Assembly: GCF_006151805.1 (NCBI RefSeq)
Contig: NZ_VDDA01000003.1
Coordinates: 496,001 to 560,000, forward strand
Source: Methylobacterium terricola
GTDB taxonomy: Bacteria > Pseudomonadota > Alphaproteobacteria > Rhizobiales > Beijerinckiaceae
DNA: 64,000 bases
Direction: 5' to 3'
How positions within the stretch are numbered: position 1 is the first letter of the stretch; every line of letters begins with the position of its first letter. Position numbers and translations under genes: made by a program. The notes below the pieces were generated by a model, which was not told where the DNA came from, ran no database searches, and saw only the letters and a list, made by a program, of their open reading frames with translations. This document shows, one piece after another, positions 32,321 through 41,429 of the stretch.

Positions 32321-33817
32321 TCAGGCGGGCGCGTGGCCGCTCATTCCCGCCGCCACGTGCACCCCCGGCCGAGCCCCGTCGTTCCACTGCCCCCCGATCG
32401 CCCGCTCGACCTGCGCGGCGAGCTGCAGCAGCAGCCCGTCCTGGCCCTGGCGCGCCTGGGCCTGGATGCCGAGCGGCAGGCCGTGCTCGTTCCAGGCGAG
32501 CGGCATCGACAGGGCCGGCAGGCCGCACAGATTGGCGAGCGGCGTATAGGCGAAGTTGCGCCACAGGTTCTCGAACCAGGCGTAGACCGACGGCTCGTCG
32601 CTGATCGTCAGGTACTCGGTGGTGCCGACCTTCGGCGTCGGCAGGGCGGTGATCGGGGTCAGGATGATGTCCCACTCCTCGAAGAAGGCGCCGAAGCCCC
32701 GCGCCGTGGTGTTGAACGTCGCCTGCATCGCCGTGCGCTCGGTGTAGGTGGCGTGGCGCCCGGCCTCCCAGATCCGGATGTTCATCGGCTCGACGAGGTC
32801 TTCCGGCGGCCGGTCGAGGCCCTTGGCGGCGATCAGCCCGTTGATGGTCTGGGCGAAGTTGGTGATGTAGCACGTCGTTTGCGCCCGGAAGGCGGCCGGC
32901 AGGTCGACGGCCGGCAGCGCCCAGTCGACGTGGTGGCCGAGCCCTTCGAGGAAGCGCCCGATCCGCTCCAGCTCGGCGACGTGATGCGGCACGGCGCTGT
33001 ACTCGCCCCATTCGTGCGACAGCGCGATGCGCAAGGACCCCGGATCGCGCCCGATCAGCGTGGCGTAGGGCTCCGGCGCGGTCCAGTACGGCATGAACTC
33101 GCCGGGCGCGGCCCCGCGGCATTGATCGACGAAGGTCGCGGTGTCGCGCACGCTGCGCGACTGGCAGCCCTGGATCGACACGATGCTGGTGAGATCCGAC
33201 CCGTAAGGGGCGATCGAGAACACGCCGCGGGAGGGCTTGAGCCCGAGATTGCCGTTGACGCCGGCCGGGATGCGGATCGAGCCGCCCCCGTCGGTCGCAT
33301 GGGCCATCGGCACCACGCCCGAGGCCACCGCCGCCGCCGAGCCGGCCGAGGAGCCGCAGGTGGTGTAGTCGAGATGCCACGGGTTGCGGGTGACGTAGAC
33401 CGCCGGGTTCTCGGCCGAGCTGCACACGCCGAATTCCGGCGTGGTGGTGCGGCCGATCAGGTTGAGCCCCGCCCGACGCATCCGGCCCGTGAGGTGGCTG
33501 TCGCTCGTCGCGCGGTTGCCGCGCATCAGCAGCGAGCCCATCTCCTGCAGCCGGCCCTTCAGGGTCGGCCCGAGATCCTTCATCAGGAACGGCACGCCCG
33601 CGAAGGCGCCCCCGACGTCGGTGCCGTCCCGGGCCGGGTCCGCGATGCACTCGTCGAACAGCTCGATCACGGCGCTGGTCTGCGGGTTCGTCAGCGCCAC
33701 GCCGGAAGCCGCCTGGGCGGCGAGCTCCGCCGCGGTGACCTCCCCGGCGCGCACCCGCGCGGCGAGCGCGCAGGCATCGTGCTGCGCCCATTCCTCCCAG
33801 CTCATGGCGAGGGTCAT
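32321..33817 (-). CDS. Amidase signature-family enzyme
   Basis: A 498-aa amidohydrolase with the complete Ser-cisSer-Lys triad: Lys80 in FLMKDLG, Ser156 in [10 protein letters not shown] and Ser180 in [10 protein letters not shown]. It hydrolyses amide bonds of small molecules in the cytoplasm. Substrate unknown. It follows the dppDF gene on the same strand with a 279-base gap holding two repeat palindromes, and precedes the M81 gene. A role in processing amides or peptides imported by the Dpp-type transporter is an inference. Confidence 0.88.
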   Translation of the reverse strand: MTLAMSWEEWAQHDACALAARVRAGEVTAAELAAQAASGVALTNPQTSAVIELFDECIADPARDGTDVGGAFAGVPFLMKDLGPTLKGRLQEMGSLLMRGNRATSDSHLTGRMRRAGLNLIGRTTTPEFGVCSSAENPAVYVTRNPWHLDYTTCGSSAGSAAAVASGVVPMAHATDGGGSIRIPAGVNGNLGLKPSRGVFSIAPYGSDLTSIVSIQGCQSRSVRDTATFVDQCRGAAPGEFMPYWTAPEPYATLIGRDPGSLRIALSHEWGEYSAVPHHVAELERIGRFLEGLGHHVDWALPAVDLPAAFRAQTTCYITNFAQTINGLIAAKGLDRPPEDLVEPMNIRIWEAGRHATYTERTAMQATFNTTARGFGAFFEEWDIILTPITALPTPKVGTTEYLTISDEPSVYAWFENLWRNFAYTPLANLCGLPALSMPLAWNEHGLPLGIQAQARQGQDGLLLQLAAQVERAIGGQWNDGARPGVHVAAGMSGHAPA

Positions 33818-33885
33818 TGGATCGGTCCTGTTCTGGTTACGCGTAGAAACTGTCCCGTCGCTTCAGGATGAAGCGCGGAACGTCT

Positions 33886-33909
33886 CCTCTCCCCGCGGGC
33901 GGGGAGAGG
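33886..33909. repeat. GC-rich palindrome, CCCCGCGGGCGGGG family, copy 2
   Basis: CCTCTCCCCGCGGGCGGGGA plus GAGG; nearly identical to 8061-8084 and, inverted, to 34053-34076. Lies between the amidase and dppDF genes. Confidence 0.65.
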
Positions 33910-34052
33910 GCTGCGCTCCCGTCCAGGGAGTGCGGCGAGCCAGCGGGGCGAGGATGAGGGGGTGTTTCCGGAGGCGCCCCACTCGTCGGGACCCCCTCGC
34001 CCTCGCTCCGGCCTCACCTCCGCTCGCCGTGGCCCCTGAACGGGAACACGGC

Positions 34053-34076
34053 CCTCTCCCCGCCCGCGGGGAGAGG
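34053..34076. repeat. GC-rich palindrome, CCCCGCGGGCGGGG family, inverted copy 3
   Basis: CCTCTCCCCGCCCGCGGGGA plus GAGG; the inverse of the copy at 33886-33909, 143 bases away. The pair could form a long stem around the spacer. Confidence 0.65.
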
Positions 34077-34096
34077 GGGAACCCGTATGGGCGGCA

Positions 34097-35740
34097 TCAC
34101 GCGGGCACCGCCTCGGCGGTCGGCTCCACCCCCCGCCCGAACTCCCGCCCCGGCGCCGCCTCGATCAGGGCCCGCGTATAGGCCGCTTTCGGCCGGGCGA
34201 AGACCTCCGCGGTCGGACCCTCCTCGACGATGCGGCCGCGCTGCATCACGATCAGCCGGTCGCAGATCTGCGCCGCCACCCGCAGGTCGTGGGTGATGAA
34301 CAGGATCGCGAGGTCGAAGCGGCGCTGCACGTCGTCGAGCAGCGCGAGGACTTGGCGTTGCACCGAGACGTCGAGGGCCGAGACCGCCTCGTCGGCGATC
34401 AGGATCTCGGGTTCCATGGCGAGCGCCCGGGCGAGCGCGATGCGCTGGCGCTGGCCGCCGGAGAACTGGTGCGGGTAGCGGGCGAGCGCCGCGGGATCGA
34501 GCCCGACGAGGCTCATCAGCTCGCGCGCCCGCGCCGTCGCCGCCGCGGGCGACGTGCCGAAATTCACCGGCCCCTCGACGATCGACGCCCCGACCGTGCG
34601 GCGCGGGTTGAGCGAGCGGAACGGGTCCTGGAACACCACTTGGATTGTCCGGCGCAACGGCCGCAACCTGCGCTCGGGCAGGCGGGCGATGTCCTGATCG
34701 CCGACCATGATCTGCCCCTCGCTCGGGGCGATCAGCCGGGCGATGCAGCGCGCGACCGTCGACTTGCCGGAACCCGACTCGCCGACGATGCCGACGGTCT
34801 CGCCGCGCCGGATCCTGAGGGCCACGTCGGCGGCGGCCTGGACGGTGCGGGTCCTCGCGAACAACCCGCCGCTGCGGTAGCTCTTGCCCAGGCCCGCGGT
34901 CTCGAGCGCCAGCGCCCCTTTCGGGGCCGGGCGCGTCGCCGGCGTCATCGTCGGCACCGCGGCGATCAGCATCTTCGTGTACGAGTGCTGGGGGTTGCCC
35001 AGCACCTGGGCCGCCGGCCCCTGCTCGACGATGCGGCCGCGCTGCATCACCACGACCCGGTCGGCGATCTCGGCCACCACACCGAAATCGTGCGTGATGA
35101 ACAGGACGCCGGTGCCGCGCCGCGCCTGCATCTCGCGGATGAGCTTCAGGATCTGGGCCTGGGTGGTGACGTCGAGCGCCGTCGTCGGCTCGTCGGCGAT
35201 GAGGAGCGCCGGGTCGAGGATTAGGGCGGCGGCGATCATCACCCGCTGGCGCTGCCCGCCGGAGAGCTGGTGCGGATAGGAGGCGTGCATCCGCTCGGGG
35301 TCAGGCAGGTGCATCGCCTCCAGCATCGCCAGCACCTTCGCTCGCCGCTCCTTGGCCCCGAACTCGGTATGGATGCGCAGAACCTCCTCGATCTGGTCGC
35401 CGACCGTCAGCACCGGGTTCAGCGCCGTCATCGGTTCCTGGAAGATCATCGCCATGCGGTCGCCGCGCAAAGCCCGCAGCCGCTGGGGGCTTGCCGACAG
35501 CACGTCCTCGCCGAGCAGCCGGATCGCGCCGGCGACGGGCTTGAGCACCCGGGCGAGCAGGCCCATCACCGAGAAGGCGGTGACCGACTTGCCCGAGCCC
35601 GACTCGCCGACGACGCAGACGATCTCGCCGGGCGCGACGGTGAACGACACGCCGTCGACCGCACGAAGCCGGTCGCCGCCGCCCGGTAGCGCGATGGCGA
35701 GGTTCTCGACCTCGAGCACGGGAGAAGTCGTCGCGCTCAT
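34097..35740 (-). CDS. Dipeptide/oligopeptide-type ABC ATP-binding protein, DppD-DppF fusion
   Basis: A 547-aa protein made of two complete ATPases. Each has Walker A GESGSGKS (about 46-53 and 320-327), the signature SGGQRQR and Walker B with LLIADEP or ILIADEA. The halves correspond to DppD and DppF, fused by a short linker, as in other Peptide/nickel (5.A) transporters with a single ATPase chain. ATG at 35740 overlaps the permease stop in ATGA. Fourth gene of a dppA-B-C-DF operon read on the minus strand. Confidence 0.9.
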   Translation of the reverse strand: MSATTSPVLEVENLAIALPGGGDRLRAVDGVSFTVAPGEIVCVVGESGSGKSVTAFSVMGLLARVLKPVAGAIRLLGEDVLSASPQRLRALRGDRMAMIFQEPMTALNPVLTVGDQIEEVLRIHTEFGAKERRAKVLAMLEAMHLPDPERMHASYPHQLSGGQRQRVMIAAALILDPALLIADEPTTALDVTTQAQILKLIREMQARRGTGVLFITHDFGVVAEIADRVVVMQRGRIVEQGPAAQVLGNPQHSYTKMLIAAVPTMTPATRPAPKGALALETAGLGKSYRSGGLFARTRTVQAAADVALRIRRGETVGIVGESGSGKSTVARCIARLIAPSEGQIMVGDQDIARLPERRLRPLRRTIQVVFQDPFRSLNPRRTVGASIVEGPVNFGTSPAAATARARELMSLVGLDPAALARYPHQFSGGQRQRIALARALAMEPEILIADEAVSALDVSVQRQVLALLDDVQRRFDLAILFITHDLRVAAQICDRLIVMQRGRIVEEGPTAEVFARPKAAYTRALIEAAPGREFGRGVEPTAEAVPA

Positions 35741-36657
35741 CGGCCGGCCATCTTCGGATCGAGGGTGTCGCGCAGGCCGTCGCCCAGCATGTTCACGGCG
35801 AGCACCGTCAGGCCGAGGAAGATCCCCGGATACAGGATGGTGTGCGGATAGACCCGGAACAGGCTGCGCCCCTCCGCCATGATGTTGCCCCAGCTCGGAA
35901 TTTCCGGCGGGATGCCGATGCCCAGGAAGGACAGGACCGCCTCGACCAGGATCGCCGAGGCGGCGATGAAGGTGCCCTGCACGATGAGGGGCGCGACCGT
36001 GTTCGGCAGGATGTGGCGCGCCATCAGCAGCGGCAGGCGGGTGCCGGCCATGATCGCGGCCTCGACATAGGGCTCCTCGCGCACCGAGAGCACGATCGAG
36101 CGCACCAGCCGCACCACCCGGGGAATCTCCGGCACCACGATCGCCGCGATGACCGCCGGCAGGCCGGCCCGGAACAGCGAGACCACCGCGATGGCGAGCA
36201 GGATGCCGGGGATCGCCATCAGCCCGTCCATCAGCCGCATGATCGGCCCGTCGAGGGGGCGGATATAGCCGGCGAGGAGCCCGAGCAGCAGCCCGACCGC
36301 CAGCGCCAGGGCGGCCACGGAGACGGCGATCGCCAGCGACACCCGGGCGCCGTAGAGGACGCGGCTGTAGACGTCGCGCCCGAGGCTGTCGGTGCCCATC
36401 CGATAGCGGAAGGCCGTGGCGCTGCCGTCCTCGGCCCGGATCGTGCGCTCGAAGCCCGGCGGGCGGTTGCGGATCGCCGGGTTGATCGCGGTCGGGTCGA
36501 TCGTGCCGAGGAACGGCGCGAAGAGGCCGATCAGCGTCATCACCAGGAGGACGCCGGCGCTCGCCACCGCGACGGGGTTGCGCAGGAGGCGCCAGGCCAG
36601 GGAGATGGCGGGGGGTGAGGGCAGGGCGGGGGCCAGCACGGTGGGTTCGGCACTCAT
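35737..36657 (-). CDS. dppC: Dipeptide-type ABC transporter permease DppC
   Basis: A 306-aa inner-membrane permease with the DppC-type N-terminal helix and a long periplasmic loop, then five helices. [21 protein letters not shown] (split here as GTDSLGRDV and YGARVSL, near 112-135) is diagnostic, and the ATPase-docking EAA loop is [20 protein letters not shown]. It starts 11 bases after dppB and overlaps the ATPase gene by 4 bases. Confidence 0.9.
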   Translation of the reverse strand: MSAEPTVLAPALPSPPAISLAWRLLRNPVAVASAGVLLVMTLIGLFAPFLGTIDPTAINPAIRNRPPGFERTIRAEDGSATAFRYRMGTDSLGRDVYSRVLYGARVSLAIAVSVAALALAVGLLLGLLAGYIRPLDGPIMRLMDGLMAIPGILLAIAVVSLFRAGLPAVIAAIVVPEIPRVVRLVRSIVLSVREEPYVEAAIMAGTRLPLLMARHILPNTVAPLIVQGTFIAASAILVEAVLSFLGIGIPPEIPSWGNIMAEGRSLFRVYPHTILYPGIFLGLTVLAVNMLGDGLRDTLDPKMAGR

Positions 36658-36668
36658 GACTCAAGACC

Positions 36669-37610
36669 TCACTGGCGGATCCGGGGATCGAACAGGCCGT
36701 AGGTCAGGTCGATCAGGAGGTTGATGAGGACGTAGACGCCCGAGAACAGCAGGATCAGCGCCTGGATCGTCGGGTAGTCGCGGGCCAGCACCGCATCGAC
36801 GGTGAGGCGGCCGAGGCCGGGAATCGCGAACACGCTCTCGGTCACCACCACCCCGCCGATGAGGAGGGCGATGCCGATGCCGACGATGGTGACGATCGGC
36901 ACCGCGGCGTTCTTGAGCGCGTGGCGGAACAGGATCTTGCGCTCGACCTGGCCCTTGGCCCGGGCGGTGCGGATGTAATCCTCGGTGAGCACCTCCAGCA
37001 CGCTCGCCCGGGTCATGCGGGCGATGAGCGCGATGTAGACGACCGACAGGGTCAGGGACGGCAGGACCAGCCGGTGCAGGTAGCCCCCGAACCCGCCGGA
37101 GAGGGGCTGGTACCCCTGGACCGGGAACCAGCCCAGCGTGATCGAGAACACGTAGATCATCAGGTAGCCGATCACGAAGACCGGCACCGAGAAGCCCAGC
37201 ACCGACACGCCCATCACGATCCGGTCGAGCCAGGAGCCGTGCCGGTAGGCCGCCACGACGCCCAAGGGGATCGCGACGCAAATCGCGATCAGCATCGTGG
37301 CGGCGGCGAGCGACAGGGTCGGCTCGATCCGCCCGAGGATCAGTTCGCCGATGCTCTTCTTGAAGAAGAACGATTCGCCGAGATCGCCCCGCGCCAGGTT
37401 GCCGATCCAGATCGCGAACTGCGCCGGCAGCGGCTGGTCGAGGCCGAGCTGGTGGCGCACCTGGGCGATCTGCTCGCTCGAAGCGTTGTCCCCGGCGATC
37501 ACCGCCGCCGGGTCGCCGGGAGTGAGCCGCAGCATCAGGAAGACCAGAACCGCGACGATCGCCAGGACCGGGATGGCGGCGAGCAACCGCCGCAGGACGT
37601 AGCCGAGCAT
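36669..37610 (-). CDS. dppB: Dipeptide-type ABC transporter permease DppB
   Basis: A 313-aa permease. The N-terminus MLGYVLRRLLAAIPVLAIVA and LMLRLTPGDPAAVIAG are typical of DppB/OppB, followed by GDLGESFFFKKSI and an EAA loop near TARAKGQVERKILFRHALKN. It follows the binding-protein gene by 10 bases, so it belongs to the same operon. Confidence 0.9.
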   Translation of the reverse strand: MLGYVLRRLLAAIPVLAIVAVLVFLMLRLTPGDPAAVIAGDNASSEQIAQVRHQLGLDQPLPAQFAIWIGNLARGDLGESFFFKKSIGELILGRIEPTLSLAAATMLIAICVAIPLGVVAAYRHGSWLDRIVMGVSVLGFSVPVFVIGYLMIYVFSITLGWFPVQGYQPLSGGFGGYLHRLVLPSLTLSVVYIALIARMTRASVLEVLTEDYIRTARAKGQVERKILFRHALKNAAVPIVTIVGIGIALLIGGVVVTESVFAIPGLGRLTVDAVLARDYPTIQALILLFSGVYVLINLLIDLTYGLFDPRIRQ

Positions 37611-37620
37611 GACGTGATCG

Positions 37621-39192
37621 CTACTTCTTCTCGACGTTCCAGAACACCGGCGCCGGGGCGGTCAGGATGCCGGAGACGTTCTTGCGTGCGGCGATCGGGA
37701 TGTAATACTGGCCGAGCGGGACGTACGGCACGACCTCGCGCCAGCGCAGCTGCACGGCCTCGGCGATCGCCTTCTGCTTCACCGGATCGACCTCGCGGGC
37801 GAAGTCGTCGCGGAGCTTCTCCATCTCGGCATCGCAGGGCCAGCCGAACGGGGCCTTGTCGCAACTCATGTTCATGAAGCTCGACATCACCGGGTTGAGG
37901 ATGTCGGCCGAGACCCAGGACGTGTTCATCAGGTTCCAGCCGCCCTTGTCGACCGGATCCTTGCGCACCCGGCGCGACACCACGGTCTGCCAGTCGGAGG
38001 ATTGCATATCGACCTTGAAGCCGCCCTTCTCCAGGAGCTGCTTGGCCACCGGGCCGAGATTGGTCAGGGTCTGAAGGTCGGTCGAGTGCAGGAGGACGAT
38101 CGGGGTGCCGTCGTAGCCCGCCTCCTTCAGCAACTGCTTCGACTTGGCGAAATTCGATTCGAGGAGGCCGTCCATCCCCTTGTCGGTCGCCATCGGCGAG
38201 CCGCAGACGAACAGCGCCTTGCAGGTCTTGTAGTAATCCGGTTCGCCCACCGCCGCCTGGAGGAAGTCGGTCTGGTTGAGGGCGTAGGTGAGCGCCTGGC
38301 GCACCTTCGGGTTATCGAAGGGCTTGATCAGGTGGTTGGGCCGCATCGCGTATTGCAGGCCGAGGGGATTGTAGTCGACGAGCTTGATGTTGGAATCGCC
38401 CTTGAGCAGCGGGATCAGGTCGTAGGCCGGCTGCTCGATCAGGTCGATCTCGCCGGCGAGCAGCGCGTTGACCGCCTGCTGCTGGTCGGAGACCGCCAGC
38501 CACTCGACCCGGTCGAGCTTGGCCACCTTGCCGCCGGCGAGGCCCGAGGCGGGCTCCGCGCGCGGCTTGTAGTCCTTGAACTTGGTGTAGACGATCTTGT
38601 CGCCCGGCTTCCACTCGTCGGTCTTCATCATGAACGGGCCGGAGCCGGTGAAGTCCGAGATCTGCTGGTTCGGGTCGGTCTCGGCAACCCGCTTCGGCAT
38701 CATGAACGGCACGTTCGAGGACGGCTTGGCGAGGCCGAACAACAGGAGGCCGGTCGGCGACTTGAGCGTGACGGTGAAGGTCTTCGCGTCGTCGGCTTTC
38801 ATGCCGTCGACGAAGGTCATCAGCTTCTGGCCGAGCGAGTCACGGGCCGACCAGCGCTTGATCGAGGCGACGCAATCCTCCGCCGTCACCGGCTTGCCGT
38901 CGTGCCACTTGAGCCCGTCGCGCAAGGTGAACGTGTAGGTGAGGCTGTCCGGCGACACCGTGTAGGCGTCGACCATCTGCGGCTTGACTTGGCCGTCGGC
39001 GTCGAGCGCGAACAGCGTGTCGTAGATCATGTAGCCGTGGTTGCGGACGATGTAGGCGGTGGTCCAGATCGGATCGACGATCTTGACGTCCGAATGCATC
39101 ACCGCCTTGAGCGTCTGCGCCGGCGCGGTTCCGGGGGCGAGCAGGGCCGCGGTTGCGGCGACGAGGCCGAGAACGGACCGACGAAGCGCCAT
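37621..39192 (-). CDS. Dipeptide/oligopeptide-type ABC substrate-binding protein
   Basis: A 523-aa periplasmic receptor of the SBP_bac_5 family. A Sec signal (cleavage after APAQ, about residue 25) precedes the mature protein. YDTLFALDADGQVKPQMVDA and LRDGLKWHDGKPVTAEDC are family hallmarks. The ATG at 39192 is preceded by AGGAG at 8-9 bases; a TTG codon directly before it is the only alternative. First gene of the dppA-B-C-DF operon. The ligand (peptide, amide or other) cannot be read; the downstream amidase and M81 genes suggest an amide-bonded compound. Confidence 0.88.
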   Translation of the reverse strand: MALRRSVLGLVAATAALLAPGTAPAQTLKAVMHSDVKIVDPIWTTAYIVRNHGYMIYDTLFALDADGQVKPQMVDAYTVSPDSLTYTFTLRDGLKWHDGKPVTAEDCVASIKRWSARDSLGQKLMTFVDGMKADDAKTFTVTLKSPTGLLLFGLAKPSSNVPFMMPKRVAETDPNQQISDFTGSGPFMMKTDEWKPGDKIVYTKFKDYKPRAEPASGLAGGKVAKLDRVEWLAVSDQQQAVNALLAGEIDLIEQPAYDLIPLLKGDSNIKLVDYNPLGLQYAMRPNHLIKPFDNPKVRQALTYALNQTDFLQAAVGEPDYYKTCKALFVCGSPMATDKGMDGLLESNFAKSKQLLKEAGYDGTPIVLLHSTDLQTLTNLGPVAKQLLEKGGFKVDMQSSDWQTVVSRRVRKDPVDKGGWNLMNTSWVSADILNPVMSSFMNMSCDKAPFGWPCDAEMEKLRDDFAREVDPVKQKAIAEAVQLRWREVVPYVPLGQYYIPIAARKNVSGILTAPAPVFWNVEKK

Positions 39193-39195
39193 CAA

Positions 39196-39501
39196 GTTGT
39201 CTCCTCGCAGTGTCGCCGCCGATGCGGCCGTGAGAAACCGGGCGCCGTGTCGGGCCGCCCGCGGCAGGGCCCATGCAATCGCCAGACCAGCCTGCCCGCA
39301 TCGCGGGGCGCAGGTCGGTTGCGCCGAAGACCAGGGCGCCGGCCAAGATCAGGAAAGCAGAGGCGGGATCTCGCGGGTCTTGACGAGGCCCTTGCCGCTG
39401 CTGACGAGTGCAGGATGCGGGAGCCCGCGCGGGCTGACTACGACGAAAACGTGCGAGGGGTGCACCGCTTTGCGTGGCACTGCGTCAGGGATGGCGGACG
39501 C
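39196..39501. other. Intergenic region between lysR and the dpp operon
   Basis: About 300 bases without a gene. It contains the perfect 14-bp palindrome AGCCCGCGCGGGCT at 39422-39435, which may be the lysR terminator or part of an operator. No clear LysR box (T-N11-A) or sigma-70 promoter could be picked with confidence, but the promoter of the binding-protein gene must lie here or upstream of lysR. Confidence 0.4.
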
Positions 39502-40404
39502 TCATGGCCGCAGCTGCATCAGGGCCGTCTCCAGGTCCCGGCGCAGGCGCTCGGCGGCGAAGCTCGGCTGGCGGTCGGCCGGGACGCACAGGTCGAGGGA
39601 GGTCTCGACCGGCATCGCCTCGGGGAAGGGGACCGCCACCATCGTGCCGGCGGCGATCTCGTCGGCGAAGGCCGCGCGGGGCAGCACCGCGAGGGCGCCG
39701 GCCTCCCGGATGAGCGCGCGCTGCAGGGCGAGGGAGGCGGCCTCGAAGGTCGGGACGATCCGGCAGCCGGCTTCCGCCGCCGCCCGGTCAATGAAGGTGC
39801 GCACCCCGAATTCCGGCCCCGGCAGGACCCAGCGATAGGAACCGAGCAGGGTGCAGACCGCGCCGCCGGCCTGCGTCACCGGATGGCCCGGAGGCGCGAT
39901 GATGAATTGCGGCAGCCGCACCCGCCGGACCACCGCGATGGCGTCCGAGGCCGGAGCGAAGAAGGTCAGGGCGAGGTCGCAGGAGGCGTCCTCGATCGCC
40001 CGTACCGCGTCCTTGGCGGTGCCGGTGCGCAGCCGGGCGCGGACCTGAGGGTAGCGGGCCGAGAAGGCGGCGAGCACCGGCACCAGGACCGCCGAGGCGA
40101 CGCCCTCGGCGGCGTGAACCCCGACGAGGCCGCCGCGCAGCCCCTTGAGGTCGTCGATGAGGCGGGCGACGTGGTCGAGCTCGTTGATCGTGCGGTCGAG
40201 CTTGGCGGCGAGCAGCTCCCCCGCCGCGGTCAGCCGGATGCCGAGCGGCCCGCGCTCCAGCAGCGGCGCATCCATGTAGTATTCGAGCTGCGAGATGTGC
40301 CGCGCCAGCACGTTGGGATGGATGTCGAGCTGGGTGGCGGCATCGCGCAGCGAGCTGCAGCGGGTGACGACCGCGAAGTAATGGAGAGCGACGATCTTCG
40401 CCAT
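39502..40404 (-). CDS. LysR-family transcriptional regulator
   Basis: A 300-aa regulator: winged HTH at about 5-64 (SSLRDAATQLDIHPNVLARHISQLE) and a C-terminal periplasmic-binding-like effector domain. The HTH is a variant, ending in HISQLEYYMDAPLLERG. It lies upstream of, and on the same strand as, the dpp-amidase-M81 genes, and is the natural candidate to control them, though LysR genes are more often divergent. ATG at 40404; the frame upstream passes through the tRNA at 40459-40534 and is not coding. Confidence 0.85.
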   Translation of the reverse strand: MAKIVALHYFAVVTRCSSLRDAATQLDIHPNVLARHISQLEYYMDAPLLERGPLGIRLTAAGELLAAKLDRTINELDHVARLIDDLKGLRGGLVGVHAAEGVASAVLVPVLAAFSARYPQVRARLRTGTAKDAVRAIEDASCDLALTFFAPASDAIAVVRRVRLPQFIIAPPGHPVTQAGGAVCTLLGSYRWVLPGPEFGVRTFIDRAAAEAGCRIVPTFEAASLALQRALIREAGALAVLPRAAFADEIAAGTMVAVPFPEAMPVETSLDLCVPADRQPSFAAERLRRDLETALMQLRP

Positions 40405-40458
40405 GCCGGAGCGCGACCTAGACGGACAGCTTGTCGGAGCCGCTCGGGGAGAGGACGA

Positions 40459-40534
40459 TGGTGGGCCCGGCAGGACTTGAACCTGCAACCAGACCGTTAT
40501 GAGCGGTCGGCTCTAACCATTGAGCTACAGGCCC
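40459..40534 (-). tRNA. tRNA with anticodon CAT, probably tRNA-Ile2
   Basis: 76 bases with CCA encoded. The acceptor GGGCCTG pairs with CGGGCCC (one G-T pair) and the anticodon loop is CTCATAA in an ACCG/CGGT stem. The D arm AGCTCAATGGTTAGAGC is like Ile2 tRNA (CAU modified to lysidine-AU by TilS) rather than elongator Met with its longer D loop. A Met identity is not excluded. Confidence 0.8.
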
Positions 40535-40670
40535 TCGGTTCTCGTCTTCAATGCCTCATCTGCAGGCGGGATGCAGCGTCGGTCACGGAAACGGCGACGA
40601 AAAACCTGTCCGTAGGTACCCGGGCCCGGCGCGTCCGGCAAGCCCCCGGACGGCCTTGATCCGCACCGCC

Positions 40671-41429
40671 TCACCGCCCGGAGGCGGCCCGGCCGGGCGG
40701 CCCGTCCTCGTCGACCGAGAGGCTGCCGAGATAGGTCTCGACCACGCGCGCGTCGCCCTGGAGGGTGCGGCTGTCACCCTCCAGCACCACGGTGCCGCCG
40801 TCGAGGACGTAGCCGTGATCGGCGATCCGGAGCGCCGCGCGGGCATTCTGCTCGACGAGGAGGATCGCCACCCCCTCGTCGCGCAGGCGCGCCACGGTGC
40901 GCATCACCTCGGCGACGATCAGCGGCGCCAGGCCGAGGCTCGGCTCGTCGAGCATCAAGAGGCGCGGGCGGCCCATCAGGGCGCGGGCCATGGCGAGCAT
41001 CTGGCGCTCGCCGCCCGAGAGCGTGCCGGCGTGCTGGCGCCGGCGCTCGGCGAGGCGGGGGAACAGGCGGTACATCTCGCCGAGGTCGCCGCCGCCGCCC
41101 TTGGCCCGGAACCGGAAGGCGCCGAGCTTCAGGTTGTCCTCGACGCTCATGGTCGCGAACAGCTCGCGGCGCTCGGGAATCAGGCTGAGGCCCCTGGCGA
41201 CGCGGGCCTCGACCGGCAGCCGCATCAGGTCGTCGCCCTCGAAGCGGAGCGCCCCCTTCGCCGGCAGCACCCCCATCAGGGCGTTGAGCAGGGTGGTCTT
41301 GCCGGCGCCGTTGGCGCCCAGCACCGTGACGAGCCGACCCGGCGCGACCGTCAGCGAGACGCCGCGCACCGCCTCGACCTTGCCGTAGGCGACGACGAGG
41401 TTCTCCGCCTCGAGCATCGGACGCGTCAT
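40671..41429 (-). CDS. livF: Liv-type ABC transporter ATP-binding protein LivF
   Basis: A 252-aa ATPase: Walker A GANGAGKT (about 38-45), signature LSGGERQM, and Walker [14 protein letters not shown], with the LivF-specific end. ATG at 41429 overlaps the stop of the LivM-LivG fusion gene by 4 bases. Last gene of a livK-H-MG-F set on the minus strand, divergent from the paa genes, so phenylacetate or a related aromatic acid is the likely cargo. Confidence 0.9.
   Translation of the reverse strand: MTRPMLEAENLVVAYGKVEAVRGVSLTVAPGRLVTVLGANGAGKTTLLNALMGVLPAKGALRFEGDDLMRLPVEARVARGLSLIPERRELFATMSVEDNLKLGAFRFRAKGGGGDLGEMYRLFPRLAERRRQHAGTLSGGERQMLAMARALMGRPRLLMLDEPSLGLAPLIVAEVMRTVARLRDEGVAILLVEQNARAALRIADHGYVLDGGTVVLEGDSRTLQGDARVVETYLGSLSVDEDGPPGRAASGR

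Noticed and set aside
30842-33871. 1009-codon open frame on the plus strand
   Set aside because: Antisense to the M81 peptidase and amidase genes, both of which carry complete catalytic motifs. The shadow frame has none.
35741-36664. Upstream extension of the dppDF frame
   Set aside because: It reads the DppC gene out of frame. The ATG at 35740 with the ATGA overlap is the start.
40459-40534. Initiator or elongator tRNA-Met
   Set aside because: The anticodon is CAT, but the short D loop and arm sequence fit tRNA-Ile2 better. The first pair G-C also argues against an initiator. Elongator Met is not fully excluded.
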